The notes under the pieces were generated by a model. It made no database searches. It was not told the DNA's origin and worked only from the letters and a program-made list of their open reading frames with translations. Of a stretch of 64,000 nt of DNA, positions 51,500 through 59,249 are shown one piece after another (the stretch's first letter is position 1; each line of letters opens with the position of its first letter). Origin of the DNA: Gammaproteobacteria bacterium. Its GTDB lineage: Bacteria; Pseudomonadota; Gammaproteobacteria; Burkholderiales; Rhodocyclaceae. The stretch is from assembly GCA_029289265.1 (NCBI GenBank), contig JARFTX010000014.1, positions 1 to 64,000 of the forward strand. The letters are read 5' to 3'. The translations under genes and the position numbers were made by a program.

Positions 51500-52210
51500 T
51501 CAGCTGCGCAGCCGCGCGAGAAAGGCGCGAATCCGCCTGGCATTGGCGCCGACGTCGCTCACGCCGACGCGCGACAGCGAACGCACGTCGATGCGGCTGC
51601 CACCCTCGGCCGGCGTCACGCGCACGACGACATCGTCCTTGAAGCCGAACCAGAAGGTCGTGTCGGTCGCCTCGAGCGTGCCGCGCTCGGCATCCTGGGC
51701 GACGATGTCCCAGCCCATCGCCTGCGCGGCCTGCAAGGCTCGGGCGAGCGCCTGCGACGGCGCAAGATCGAGCACCACGGGCCCGATGTCGGGATACGCG
51801 CCGCGCTGCGCATTGGCGACGGCGGCACCGCCGTGCTCGACCGGATTCGTGTCGCGTCCGCGCAGCGGCACGACGGCGAAAAAGGCAGGCGGGTTGTCCA
51901 GATCGGTGCTGATGTCGTGGATCCGCGGCAGCGAGCGCGCCACCTGGACCCAGTAGGCCGGTACCGCCGCGACGGCGACCCCGACAGCCAATGCAAGCCC
52001 GGACAACGCGATCCCGCCCGCCCGCAGCTGCGGCACGACAAGGCCGGCGAGGCCGATCACGGCCGCGCCCCCGCCCAGCACCGCGGCACCGATCAGCAGC
52101 TGCAGCCCGAGCTGGTAAGACCACAGCCCAAGGCGCGTGCCCGGCCCCGACCCGACCAGCAACAACGCGGCCAGCACGGCCAGACCGAGCGCAACGCGGG
52201 GCAGCATCAT
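51500..52210 (-). CDS. DUF1499 domain-containing membrane protein
   Basis: A 236-aa protein with three or so N-terminal hydrophobic segments (ALGLAVLAALLLVGSGPG, LLIGAAVLGGGAAVIGLAGL, ALSGLALAVGVAVAAVPAYW) followed by the DUF1499 domain (about 100-236). Characteristic parts: RIHDISTDLDNPPAFFAVVP, PDIGPVVLDLAPSQALARAL, ATDTTFWFGFKDDVVVRVTP and GSRIDVRSLSRVGVSDVGAN. Function unknown. GGAG precedes the ATG at 52210. Located 99 bp upstream of the DUF2339 gene on the same strand, so both may be co-transcribed membrane proteins. Confidence 0.88.
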   Translation of the reverse strand: MMLPRVALGLAVLAALLLVGSGPGTRLGLWSYQLGLQLLIGAAVLGGGAAVIGLAGLVVPQLRAGGIALSGLALAVGVAVAAVPAYWVQVARSLPRIHDISTDLDNPPAFFAVVPLRGRDTNPVEHGGAAVANAQRGAYPDIGPVVLDLAPSQALARALQAAQAMGWDIVAQDAERGTLEATDTTFWFGFKDDVVVRVTPAEGGSRIDVRSLSRVGVSDVGANARRIRAFLARLRS

Positions 52211-52352
52211 GAGGACAGTCTCCGGACACAAAGGCCGCCGCAACGTGCAGCGGCAACCACGTTCGTTCGATCCGCACCCGCCACGGTCGTTCGCATGGCT
52301 ACGCACTCACCGGCGAAGCGCCTCGGCCCCGACTCCGGCAGGCCTCCCGGGT

Positions 52353-53003
52353 TCAGGCGCGCTTCAACCAGGCCAGCCGCTGCTCGATCTTGCCGCGCCA
52401 CGCCGCCGCGATGCCCGGCGTCTGCGCCAGGCGTTCGAGCGCATCGAGCGCGGGCCGGTGTTCCTGCCACAGCAACATGGCCGCATGGAGCGTCGGTGCG
52501 TCCGGAGCCGGCCGCAGCAGTTCGAGCGGGTCGCCCGGCGCGACGGCGCCCGGCTCGAGCACCCGCCAGTACCAGCCCGTCAGCCGCTGCTCGGCGATGT
52601 ACGCCGCCATGCCTTCGCACGCGAAGCGCTCGTCGATCTTCCAGCACGGATTGCGCGGCTGGCAGACCTGCAGCTCGACCGCCCCCAGGCGCCAGACGTC
52701 TCCGATGCGCACGTCGCGCTCGTCGAGATCCGGAGAAGACAGGTTCTCGCCCAGCGAGCCTGGCTGCAACTCCGCCGCAGCGTCGGGAAACCGCGCCGCA
52801 AGCGGCCGGTAGTGGCGCGCCGGATAGAGATGGACGGCCTTTTCGGGACCGCCATGCACCCGGCGGTCCGCCTGCTGGTCGCCGACGAAGCCGTCGAAAC
52901 CCACCTCGACCCGCCCAGTCACCGGCGCCTTGTACATGCCGGTGGGCCGGCCGGACGCGGGCAGCGGACGGATGCCGCCGATGAAGAGGGATACCTGGGC
53001 CAT
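52353..53003 (-). CDS. MOSC domain-containing protein (YiiM-like)
   Basis: A 216-aa protein of the MOSC family, whose members bind molybdenum cofactor or activate N-hydroxylated compounds (YiiM/YcbX group). Motifs: FVGDQQADRRVHGGPEKAVH, GSLGENLSSPDLDERDVRIG, LEVCQPRNPCWKID-like stretch (here LQVCQPRNPCWKIDER) carrying the conserved MOSC cysteine, and GWYWRVLEPGAVAPGD. It probably handles molybdenum cofactor-dependent detoxification. GGGAG precedes the ATG at 53003. It diverges from the ferric-reductase-like gene, which is a possible redox partner (inference). Confidence 0.9.
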   Translation of the reverse strand: MAQVSLFIGGIRPLPASGRPTGMYKAPVTGRVEVGFDGFVGDQQADRRVHGGPEKAVHLYPARHYRPLAARFPDAAAELQPGSLGENLSSPDLDERDVRIGDVWRLGAVELQVCQPRNPCWKIDERFACEGMAAYIAEQRLTGWYWRVLEPGAVAPGDPLELLRPAPDAPTLHAAMLLWQEHRPALDALERLAQTPGIAAAWRGKIEQRLAWLKRA

Positions 53004-53231
53004 GCACGCTCCCGACGCGCCGCGGGTGGAATCCGGCCAAGCGGGAAATGCCGCTCGGGGAAAGAGAACACGATGGTGCCACAAGTCCTGTGCGCCGAGT
53101 TGGGCCGTCCTCCCATGGATGAACGCAGGGTGAACGCGCCCTTCAGGGGTCGTTCAGAGCCGGGTGCGCACAATGGGCTCACGCTCGGGCGAGGGTACGT
53201 GCCCCCCGTGCCGTCCACCGGGAGACCCGAT

Positions 53232-54536
53232 ATGCATCCGCTCCTCACTGGCTTCATCACGGTCGTCGTGCTGGCCTGGTTCGCGGGCCTTCCCGCAGCC
53301 GCTTCGTCGCTGCCGTGGTTCGCCTACGAACAGGCAATGTATTTGAGCGGCCTGCTTGCGATTGCGCTGATGTCGCTCACGACGATGCTGGCGACGCGTC
53401 CAGCCTGGCTCGAGCGACCGCTGGGCGGAATGGACCGCATCTACCGCCTGCACAAGCACGCAGGCATTCTCGCGGCCGGCTTCGCCGCAACCCATTGGCT
53501 CATCGAGATGTCCGACGATGTCCTCGAATCGTTCCTCGGCGGTGAGGCGTGGGAGTTCGCCGAAGGCTCCGGGCTTGTGCACGCCATGCGCGAGGCGGCC
53601 GAGGAGATCGGCGAATGGGCGATCTACGTCGTGCTCGCGATGCTCGCAATCACCTTGTGGAAGCGCTTTCCGTACTCGGTATGGCGTTATCTGCACCGGG
53701 CGATGCCTGCGCTGTATCTGCTTCTCGCGTTTCACGCCGCATGGCTCGCGCCGACCGAGTGGTGGCACCTGCCGACCGGCTGGCTGCTCGCGGCCTTGCT
53801 CGCGGGCGGCAGTTTCGCCAGCGCGTTGTCGCTGGGCGGTCTGATCGGTCGCAGCCGCCGCTCGTTCGGTCGCATCGTCGCAGTGACGAGCCCCAGCCCC
53901 GAGATCACCGAGGTCGTCTGCCGCACCGGCGAGGGCTGGCGCGGGCATCGTCCGGGGCAGTTCGCCTTCGTGACCTTCGATCGTCTGGAAGGCGCCCATC
54001 CGTTCACGATCGCGGGAGCCGACCCCGCCTCGGGCACCGTGACCTTCCAGATCAAGGCGCTCGGTGACTACACACGCGGACTGGCCCGACGTCTCAGCGT
54101 CGGCCAGCCCGTGACCCTCGAAGGCCCCTATGGGCGCTTCGACTTCGCCCGCCACGACCGCGCCGCGCGCCAGGTCTGGATTGCCGGCGGCATCGGTGTC
54201 ACGCCCTTCCTGGCGTGGCTCGAGGCGCTGGGTGACGCGCCGGAGAGCGCGCCAGACGTCGAGCTGCATTACTGCACCCGCGACCGCGAGCGCGACCCCT
54301 TGGTCGCACGACTCGAGGCATTGTGCGCACAAGTGCCGTCGGTGCGCCTGCAGGTGCACGGAGCACGCCAGGATGAGCGGATCACCGCGCAGGCCGTGGC
54401 CGGAAGCGGTCACACGAAGACCGAGGTATGGTTCTGCGGCCCGCAAGGGCTTGGCCGCGTGCTGCGGGACGGCCTGCAAGGCCTGCGCAATGCGGGACGG
54501 ATCCGTTTCCATCAGGAAGCTTTCGAGATGCGATGA
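53232..54536 (+). CDS. Ferric reductase-like transmembrane NAD(P)H:flavin oxidoreductase
   Basis: A 434-aa inner-membrane flavocytochrome-like protein. The N-terminal half has about six TM helices of the ferric-reductase domain with likely haem-ligand histidines (YRLHKHAGILAAGFAATHWL; YLHRAMPALYLLLAFHAAWL). The C-terminal half is a FAD/NAD(P) module: HRPGQFAFVTF, HPFTIAGADP (FAD), IKALGDYTRGLARRL, VTLEGPYGRF, and the NAD(P) motif VWIAGGIGVTPFLAWLEAL, ending VWFCGPQGLGRVLRDGL. Transfers electrons from NAD(P)H across the membrane, for example to ferric iron or periplasmic partners. GGGAG precedes the ATG at 53232. Confidence 0.9.
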   Translation: MHPLLTGFITVVVLAWFAGLPAAASSLPWFAYEQAMYLSGLLAIALMSLTTMLATRPAWLERPLGGMDRIYRLHKHAGILAAGFAATHWLIEMSDDVLESFLGGEAWEFAEGSGLVHAMREAAEEIGEWAIYVVLAMLAITLWKRFPYSVWRYLHRAMPALYLLLAFHAAWLAPTEWWHLPTGWLLAALLAGGSFASALSLGGLIGRSRRSFGRIVAVTSPSPEITEVVCRTGEGWRGHRPGQFAFVTFDRLEGAHPFTIAGADPASGTVTFQIKALGDYTRGLARRLSVGQPVTLEGPYGRFDFARHDRAARQVWIAGGIGVTPFLAWLEALGDAPESAPDVELHYCTRDRERDPLVARLEALCAQVPSVRLQVHGARQDERITAQAVAGSGHTKTEVWFCGPQGLGRVLRDGLQGLRNAGRIRFHQEAFEMR

Positions 54537-54606
54537 ATCCGCCCACGCCGACGGACAGCCGAGGCCAGATGCCACGACACGGGTGCGCCCTCCAGCACGG
54601 CCCGAT

Positions 54607-55803
54607 TCACCCCTTCACACACACCACCTGCTTGAGCGTGTGCAGCACCTCGGTGAGATCGCGCTGGTTGGCCATCACGGCATCGATGTCCTTGTAGGCA
54701 CCGGGAATCTCGTCGACCACGCCCTTGTCCTTGCGGCAGATCACCCCTTCGGTCTGGCGGGCGAGATCCTGTTCGTTGAACCGTTTTGCGGCGGCGGTGC
54801 GGCTCATGCGTCGGCCTGCCCCATGAGCGCTGGAACAGAAGCTCTCTGGATTGCCCCGACCCCGCACGATGTAGCTTCGCGCCCCCATGCTGCCCGGCAC
54901 GATCCCGAGCTCGCCCGCACCCGCGCGGATCGCGCCCTTGCGGGTGACCCACACATCGGCGCCGAAGTGGCGTTCCCGCGCGACATAGTTGTGATGGCAG
55001 TTCACCGCCTCGGTGGTGACCGAGAACGGCGGAAGATGGCGTGCCAGCGCCGTGAGCACCAGATCGAGCATGGTCCGGCGATTGGCCATCGCGTACTCCT
55101 GCGCCCAATGCACCGCCTCGACGTAATCCGCGAAGTGCGCGCTGCCTTCCTCGAAATAGGCGAGATCCCGGTCGGGAAGATGGACCGTGTGCCGCTCCAT
55201 GTCCTTGCGGGCGAGTTCGATGAAGTAGGTCGCGATCGCGTTGCCAACGCCACGACTGCCGGAGTGCAGCATCACCCAGAGCCGATCGTGCTCGTCCAGG
55301 CACACCTCGATGAAGTGGTTGCCCCCGCCGAGCGTGCCCATCTGATTGGCCCATTTCGAGAACGTGCCGAACGCCTTGAGCAACCGCGGATGGCGCTTCA
55401 CCAATGCGGCGAGCCCGGGCTCGAAGGGTCGGACCGCCTGGATCTGCACCCGCGCGTCCTTGTGCTGGGCCCGGCCGACCGGCACGTCCCGGCTGATCTG
55501 ATCGAACACCTTTCTGAGGCGCTTCTCGTCGATGTCGTTCCCGGTGAGCGACAGGCGCGCCGCGACCATGCCGCAGCCGATATCGACACCGACCGCCGCC
55601 GGAATGATCGCGCGATGGGTCGCGATGACCGACCCGATGGTGGCGCCGATCCCGAGATGCACATCGGGCATCGCCGCCACATGGTGATGGACGAAGGGCA
55701 GGGTCGCGATGTTGGAAAGCTGCTCGATCGAGCGCTCATCGACATCGTCGGTCCAGATCTTGACGGGCACCCCGGCACCGGCGAGCTCACGTTGAATGGG
55801 CAT
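54607..55803 (-). CDS. rtcB: RtcB family RNA ligase (3'-phosphate RNA-splicing ligase)
   Basis: A 398-aa GTP/Mn-dependent ligase that joins 2',3'-cyclic-phosphate or 3'-phosphate RNA ends to 5'-OH ends; used in RNA repair. All family blocks are present: MPDVHLGIGATIGSVIATH, VGVDIGCGMVAARL (the metal-binding Cys), GTLGGGNHFIEV, MLHSGSRGVGNAI, NCHHNYVARERHFGADVW, then the catalytic His in SSAHGAGRRMSR (guanylylated His in the family). Length is near the 408 aa of E. coli RtcB. Start 55803 is preferred, as GAGG is 9 nt upstream; the ATG at 55809 would be too close. No rtcA or rtcR neighbour. Confidence 0.95.
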   Translation of the reverse strand: MPIQRELAGAGVPVKIWTDDVDERSIEQLSNIATLPFVHHHVAAMPDVHLGIGATIGSVIATHRAIIPAAVGVDIGCGMVAARLSLTGNDIDEKRLRKVFDQISRDVPVGRAQHKDARVQIQAVRPFEPGLAALVKRHPRLLKAFGTFSKWANQMGTLGGGNHFIEVCLDEHDRLWVMLHSGSRGVGNAIATYFIELARKDMERHTVHLPDRDLAYFEEGSAHFADYVEAVHWAQEYAMANRRTMLDLVLTALARHLPPFSVTTEAVNCHHNYVARERHFGADVWVTRKGAIRAGAGELGIVPGSMGARSYIVRGRGNPESFCSSAHGAGRRMSRTAAAKRFNEQDLARQTEGVICRKDKGVVDEIPGAYKDIDAVMANQRDLTEVLHTLKQVVCVKG

Positions 55804-55946
55804 GCTCATTCACCTCAAGTCGATGCGTACTGCCGCCTGAGCAGGTCTTCACGGGCGCATGCGACGGGCGTCCAGATAGTCACCGCCGTGAATGAGCCAG
55901 TGGACGCGCTTGATCTGGCCGAGCGGGCATGCGCCGGCGCCCTCAC

Positions 55947-56075
55947 TCACCCCGGGTAGCGCTTCCCGCAGTACACAAGGTCCTCGCCCTTCTCGCAATC
56001 CCCCACCCTCCACTGCGCCACGGTCGCGTCCTCAAGCGGGCCGCCGAGGAGGATTGGTTTAAAAGCCCTGAAACA
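55947..56075 (-). pseudogene. Possible C-terminal coding remnant, family not recognised
   Basis: On the minus strand a frame reading PILLGGPLEDATVAQWRVGD followed by CEKGEDLVYCGKRYPG and a TGA stop runs out of the end of ccdB in a different frame. Its composition looks protein-like and it carries two Cys, but it has no start of its own. It may be the tail of a gene truncated when the ccdAB module was inserted, or a chance reading. Confidence 0.3.
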
Positions 56076-56358
56076 AGAGATCCAAAGCCGCAACGATTTC
56101 TGACCGCTTGGATTCAAGTGACACCAGCGGCTGCTTGAGCAACGGGTTCGGAACGGCCGCCAAGCCTTGGGTCATCATTACAACGCGATGCCCCTCGACT
56201 TCAAAAACCGGGTTGAGCGTTTTGGCGAACTGAGGAATTTCACCTTCAGGGAACAGTGGAACCACCACCCGTGTTGCGAAATGGTCATTCACGTCCGCCT
56301 GCACATTGAGCAGATACCCGGCGTGATCAGGGTTTCGATAGACCGTGAATTGCGCCAT
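56059..56358 (-). CDS. ccdB: CcdB family toxin (type II TA)
   Basis: A 99-aa toxin related to CcdB, a gyrase poison in F plasmid. It matches by MAQFTVYRNPDHAGYLLNVQ, DHFATRVVVPLFPEGEIPQF, LNPVFEVEGHRVVMMTQGLA and a C-terminal LLFQGF that corresponds to the WGI tail essential for gyrase binding. It is shorter or similar in length to F CcdB (101 aa) and appears intact. Its ATG shares a base with the ccdA stop (TGATG), as usual for such pairs. Chromosomal copy next to a tRNA and integron, so probably a stabilising module of the accessory region. Confidence 0.9.
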   Translation of the reverse strand: MAQFTVYRNPDHAGYLLNVQADVNDHFATRVVVPLFPEGEIPQFAKTLNPVFEVEGHRVVMMTQGLAAVPNPLLKQPLVSLESKRSEIVAALDLLFQGF

Positions 56359-56603
56359 CAGAAGGTCCTGTACTTAGCCAGGGGCAAGCCGTTCTTCTCG
56401 ACGTAGGCATTCCAACACTCGAACGCTTCGGCGTTTTCAGCAACCCAAAGCTCTGCGCGCTTTTCAGCCACGGCTCTGGCCACACCGGCCTCTGCGGCTT
56501 GCGAAACATTGATCCGCAATGCCTTCGCTTCTGCAAGGAGCGGTTCAGCCAATGAGACGTTGGTGGCCTTTTTGGGAGCGGTTGCGTATTGATAATTGGA
56601 CAT
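56358..56603 (-). CDS. ccdA: CcdA family antitoxin
   Basis: An 81-aa antitoxin. The N-terminal half has a ribbon-helix-helix-like DNA-binding region (ATNVSLAEPLLAEAKALRIN), and the C-terminal half wraps the toxin (AELWVAENAEAFECWNAYVE, NGLPLAKYRTF). The pattern 'NVSLS..L..AR.LGINVS' is the CcdA hallmark. The stop overlaps the ccdB start. An AGAAGG ribosome-binding site precedes the ATG. It is expected to repress its own operon; no exact operator was identified. Confidence 0.9.
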   Translation of the reverse strand: MSNYQYATAPKKATNVSLAEPLLAEAKALRINVSQAAEAGVARAVAEKRAELWVAENAEAFECWNAYVEKNGLPLAKYRTF

Positions 56604-56818
56604 GGCTCGGCCTTCTGATGAGGTATGAGCAAGAGCGTACTACGCATGCGCCCGAAAGAAAACATCCTGAATGCGCATCGATGGACACATCGGAGCCTCG
56701 GTATCTCTGCAGGATCGAGCAGTTGCTCGAGCACATCCCAGACACCAAGGTCACGGAGTGCAAAGGCCCCATGAGCCCATCAGCGAAATGAGGCCCATGC
56801 TCTTTCGACTGGCGTGAA

Positions 56819-56835
56819 CTAATCCAATGGATTAG
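56819..56835. promoter_or_regulatory. Palindrome in front of higB, likely HigA operator
   Basis: CTAATCC-AAT-GGATTAG is a perfect 7-bp inverted repeat with 3-nt spacer, ending 10 bp before the higB start. A short palindrome in this position is typical of the HTH antitoxin binding site of type II toxin-antitoxin operons. Confidence 0.7.
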
Positions 56836-56845
56836 ATTCGAACCC

Positions 56846-57183
56846 ATGCAAACGCTTGCCGAGACGCCCGAGTACATCCGCCGTGCCGAGAGGTTGCTGG
56901 CCGACGATGAGCGTCGCGACATCCTCAATTATCTGGCGTCGCATCCCAAGGCTGGCGATCTGGTGGAGCACCGGAGGCATTCGGAAGCTGCGCTGGTCGC
57001 GGGGCGGCAGGGGAAAGAGCGGTGGCGTGCGGATCATCTGCTACTTTCACAACGAAACGATGCCGCTCTACCTGCTGACCGTTTTCGCCAAGAACGAGCG
57101 AGCGCGCGAATCTCAGCAAGGCCGAGAGAAACATGCTGGCTGATCTGGTCGAGCTGCTGGTGTCGGCCTGGCAACAGGAGTGA
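56846..57183 (+). pseudogene. higB: RelE/HigB-like toxin with two frameshifts
   Basis: The toxin can be followed in three frames. It begins MQTLAETPEYIRRAERLLAD and runs to KAGDLVE. It then needs a +1/-2 shift to continue GTGGIRKLRWSRGGRGKSGG and ICYFHNETMPLYLLTVFAKN. After ER a 4-bp tandem duplication (GAGCGAGC at about 57094-57103) shifts again to NLSKAERNMLADLVELLVSA WQQE and the natural stop TGA at 57181-57183. The order is that of RelE-fold HigB-2-like mRNA interferases. As it stands no full toxin can be made, while the antitoxin downstream is intact. Confidence 0.8.
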
Positions 57184-57187
57184 AACC

Positions 57188-57475
57188 ATGAGCAAGGCTT
57201 TCGACAGCATCAAGCAGGGACTTTCTGAAGCCATCGCTCACGCGAAAGGCGAGAACCAGGGCGTGAAGGTCTATCGTCCCCATGCGGTCGACGTGAAAGC
57301 GCTGCGCCAACGCGTTCATATGACGCAAGAGCAGTTCGCCGCCCGCTTCGGTTTTTCTGTCGCAACGGTGAGACATTGGGAGCGGGGAGACCGACGTCCG
57401 CAAGGACCGGCCCTGGTGCTTCTCAACCTGATCGAGAAGAACCACACCGCTGTGCTGAGCGCGCTTGAGGCGTAA
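57188..57475 (+). CDS. higA: HigA-like HTH antitoxin (intact)
   Basis: A 95-aa Xre-type antitoxin. A helix-turn-helix lies at about 41-75 (VKALRQRVHMTQEQFAARFG, FSVATVRHWERGDRRPQGPA). The N-terminal part (MSKAFDSIKQGLSEAIAHAK) matches the usual start of the HigA/NadS-like antitoxins encoded after RelE-type toxins. It begins 4 bp after the toxin's natural stop. It would bind the palindrome at 56819-56835 and autorepress. Likely retained after toxin inactivation. Confidence 0.88.
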   Translation: MSKAFDSIKQGLSEAIAHAKGENQGVKVYRPHAVDVKALRQRVHMTQEQFAARFGFSVATVRHWERGDRRPQGPALVLLNLIEKNHTAVLSALEA

Positions 57476-57489
57476 CATCCGGAAAGACA

Positions 57490-57513
57490 CTGGGCGTAGG
57501 TGCCCAGCTTTAT
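57490..57513 (+). terminator. Putative terminator after higA
   Basis: CTGGGC-GTAGGT-GCCCAG (57490-57507) followed by CTTTAT. A 6-bp stem and weak T-run directly after the higA stop. Confidence 0.5.
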
Positions 57514-57529
57514 CCTCACCGGAGAAATG

Positions 57530-57567
57530 AAAAAGACGCTGACTTCTACATGAAATCAGCGCCTTTT
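57530..57567 (-). terminator. Terminator downstream of tRNA-Arg
   Basis: On the minus strand GGCGCTGA pairs with TCAGCGTC (one G-U wobble) across a 13-nt loop, followed by TTTTT. It lies just after the 3' end of the minus-strand tRNA. Confidence 0.65.
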
Positions 57568-57573
57568 GATGTT

Positions 57574-57650
57574 TGGCGCGCCCGAGACGATTCGAACGTC
57601 CGACCCCTGCCTTCGGAGGGCAGTACTCTATCCAGCTGAGCTACGGGCGC
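57574..57650 (-). tRNA. tRNA-Arg (anticodon CCG)
   Basis: The minus strand shows a complete cloverleaf: acceptor GCGCCCG/CGGGCGC, D arm with GCTCAGCTGGATAGAG, anticodon stem-loop CTGCC-CTCCGAA-GGCAG giving anticodon CCG, T arm with GTTCGAATC, and an encoded CCA (57574-57576). It reads CGG arginine codons. It borders a region with toxin-antitoxin genes, IS relic and an integron, and tRNA genes often serve as insertion targets. Confidence 0.93.
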
Positions 57651-57820
57651 TTGGGGAACGAGCAACGGGCGACCCGTTTTCTCGAAGCGGGCAAGCTTAC
57701 CGCTGTTCGGCGCCAAAGTCCATGGCGGCGCTGGTCGGCACGATCGCATGTACCACCGGTGCCAAGGGGAACCCAATTTTCCGCACCTCCCCTGCGGGAC
57801 TTGAATCTTCCCCACCCGGC

Positions 57821-57946
57821 TCATGCTTCGGCCTCTTCCGGGCGGACGAGACCGGCCTTCAACTTCTCTTTCAGTCGGTGCGAGTTGCCGCGAATGTTCA
57901 GCGTCACGGCGTGATGCGGTAGCCGATCGAGGATCGCGGTGGAGCC
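57821..57946 (-). pseudogene. istB: IS21-family IstB C-terminal relic
   Basis: The minus-strand frame from GSTAILDRLPHHAVTLNIRG to NSHRLKEKLKAGLVRPEE matches the end of IstB, the AAA+ helper ATPase of IS21 elements (typical: AILDRLLHHA..L.I.G.S.RLK.K...GL). Only about 41 codons remain, with no IstA and no terminal repeat seen. It marks a past insertion. Confidence 0.7.
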
Positions 57947-57977
57947 GCTCGATCTCCGCAGCAATGCGCTGCCGCCG

Positions 57978-58094
57978 CTACGCGGCGGGCAGCGCCTCCA
58001 CGCTTGCGGCGCCGCGCTCGCGCAGCGCCTCGACCAGCGCGGCGAGACGCGCATCGATCAGCGGATCGTAGAGACCATCTGGCAGCGCGATCAT
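57978..58094 (-). pseudogene. Short 5' gene fragment, possibly of a PLD/DEAD-type helicase (DUF3427)
   Basis: Reads MIALPDGLYDPLIDARLAAL then VEALRERGAASVEALPAA and a TAG stop, next to the IstB relic. The phrase LPDGLYD.LI..RLA resembles the first residues of DUF3427-type helicases. Its ATG overlaps the stop of an upstream ORF tail, as in an operon. Assignment is weak. Confidence 0.3.
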
Positions 58095-58292
58095 GCGGGT
58101 CTGCCCCAGCTCAGACCTCCAAACTTCGACCATTCGGAGCCGAGACACTCCCCAATGTCATTGCTTAAGGCCGTGAGGAAATTCTCGATGGATTGCAGCT
58201 TCATGCCGTAGTATGCCTTCGCGCACCTCCGGTCCGAGGACTCGGACACGTTTACGCCATATCCGGCGTACATGCACGGGCATAGCACACAG

Positions 58293-59243
58293 ATGGCACG
58301 ACGTCGCTACCGAAGGAACGAAGGTCTGTTCGAAATCGCTGCACGGTCGGACTGGCGTGTCGCGGCTGGACTCGCTGCCACCTGTGCGCTTGGCGCGGGC
58401 GCACTCATTCCCGGCCTCGCCGCGCAAAACCCGCTCCTTGGCCCGGTTGCCGCGGTCTTCGCGCCCCTCGGATGGCTGTTCGCATTCGCCTTCGCCTGCA
58501 TTGCCGCGGTGCGCTTTGCGAAGCAGCGCACCGCGGCACCAGCCCTCGCCCCGGATTCACGCGTCGCCACCCGGCCGCGCCGAAGCAGCCCCGGGCGTCC
58601 CACCGCCCGAGGCCATGACGTCGACACCTCCCCGTCTGACAGCGGACCCGCGCAGTCGCCCGCAGCCGGCCCTGCTGGACCGGAGCGTCCGGACCACTGG
58701 TCGCTCGACGTGCTCGAGCAGATCGACTGGAAGCGCTTTGAGGACTTGTGCTGCGAGTTCTATCGCGTCAAGGGAATTCGCGCCGAGACCACACCCCTTG
58801 GCGCCGACGGTGGCATCGACGTCCGCCTCTTCCAGGATTCCACCGAGCCCGACCAGGTCACCGCCATCGTCCAGTGCAAGGCCTTGAGCAAGCAAGTCGG
58901 CGTCAAGCTGGTGCGCGAGTTGCGCGGCGTGATGGCCCACGAAAAGGTGCAAAAGGCCTTCTTCATGGCCCCCAGCGGCTTCACCGAAGATGCCCGCGCC
59001 TTCGCCACCGAAAACCGCATCACCTTGCTCGACGGCAAGCTCTTCCTGGCGATGCTGCAGCGTCTGCCGGAGGAAGCCGGCCGGCGCTTACTCGAGTTCG
59101 CGACTGAAGGCGATTGGACGACGCCGAGTTGCCCGAGCTGCGGGACCAAGATGGCCGCCAGAGAGGGCCAGCGGGGTCCGTTCTGGGGCTGCTCAACATT
59201 TCCAAGGTGCCGCGGAAAACTCCAGATGCGCACGTCGACCTAG
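58293..59243 (+). CDS. Membrane-anchored Mrr-like restriction endonuclease with zinc ribbon
   Basis: A 316-aa protein. Two TM helices lie at about 22-43 and 51-74, followed by a Pro/Ser-rich linker. The Mrr_cat nuclease domain (about 140-260) carries IDWKRFEDLCCEFYRVKGIR, the active-site Asp176 in GADGGIDVRLF and Gln194-Cys-Lys196 in AIVQCKALSK, then FFMAPSGFTEDARAFA. A C-terminal topoisomerase-type C4 zinc ribbon has Cys280, Cys283, Cys300 and Cys306. It probably cleaves DNA near the inner membrane. An in-frame ATG at 58272 would add 7 residues. Only 6 bp separate its stop from the next gene. Confidence 0.85.
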   Translation: MARRRYRRNEGLFEIAARSDWRVAAGLAATCALGAGALIPGLAAQNPLLGPVAAVFAPLGWLFAFAFACIAAVRFAKQRTAAPALAPDSRVATRPRRSSPGRPTARGHDVDTSPSDSGPAQSPAAGPAGPERPDHWSLDVLEQIDWKRFEDLCCEFYRVKGIRAETTPLGADGGIDVRLFQDSTEPDQVTAIVQCKALSKQVGVKLVRELRGVMAHEKVQKAFFMAPSGFTEDARAFATENRITLLDGKLFLAMLQRLPEEAGRRLLEFATEGDWTTPSCPSCGTKMAAREGQRGPFWGCSTFPRCRGKLQMRTST

Positions 59244-59249
59244 CCACAC

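Larger units (their letters stand above)
57651..58292. other. Region of gene relics between tRNA-Arg and the Mrr-like gene
   Basis: No intact gene. It contains an IS21 IstB tail (57821-57946) and a short start fragment of an unknown ORF (57978-58094). Further upstream on the minus strand lies an ORF tail ending AYYGMKLQSIENFLTALSND and then GECLGSEWSKFGGLSWGRPA, whose stop overlaps the fragment's ATG (ATGA). The mixture points to successive insertions and deletions. Confidence 0.5.

Noticed and set aside
56682-56791. Short plus-strand ORF starting MDTSEPRYLCRIEQLLEHIP
   Set aside because: No ribosome-binding site or family; only about 36 codons and possibly a relic, so not annotated as a gene.
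58091-58288. Similarity of AYYGMKLQSIENF to the aspartase N-terminal block (YYG.QT.RAIENF)
   Set aside because: The match is short, lies at the wrong end of the reading frame and lacks the residues around it; treated as chance or unknown relic.
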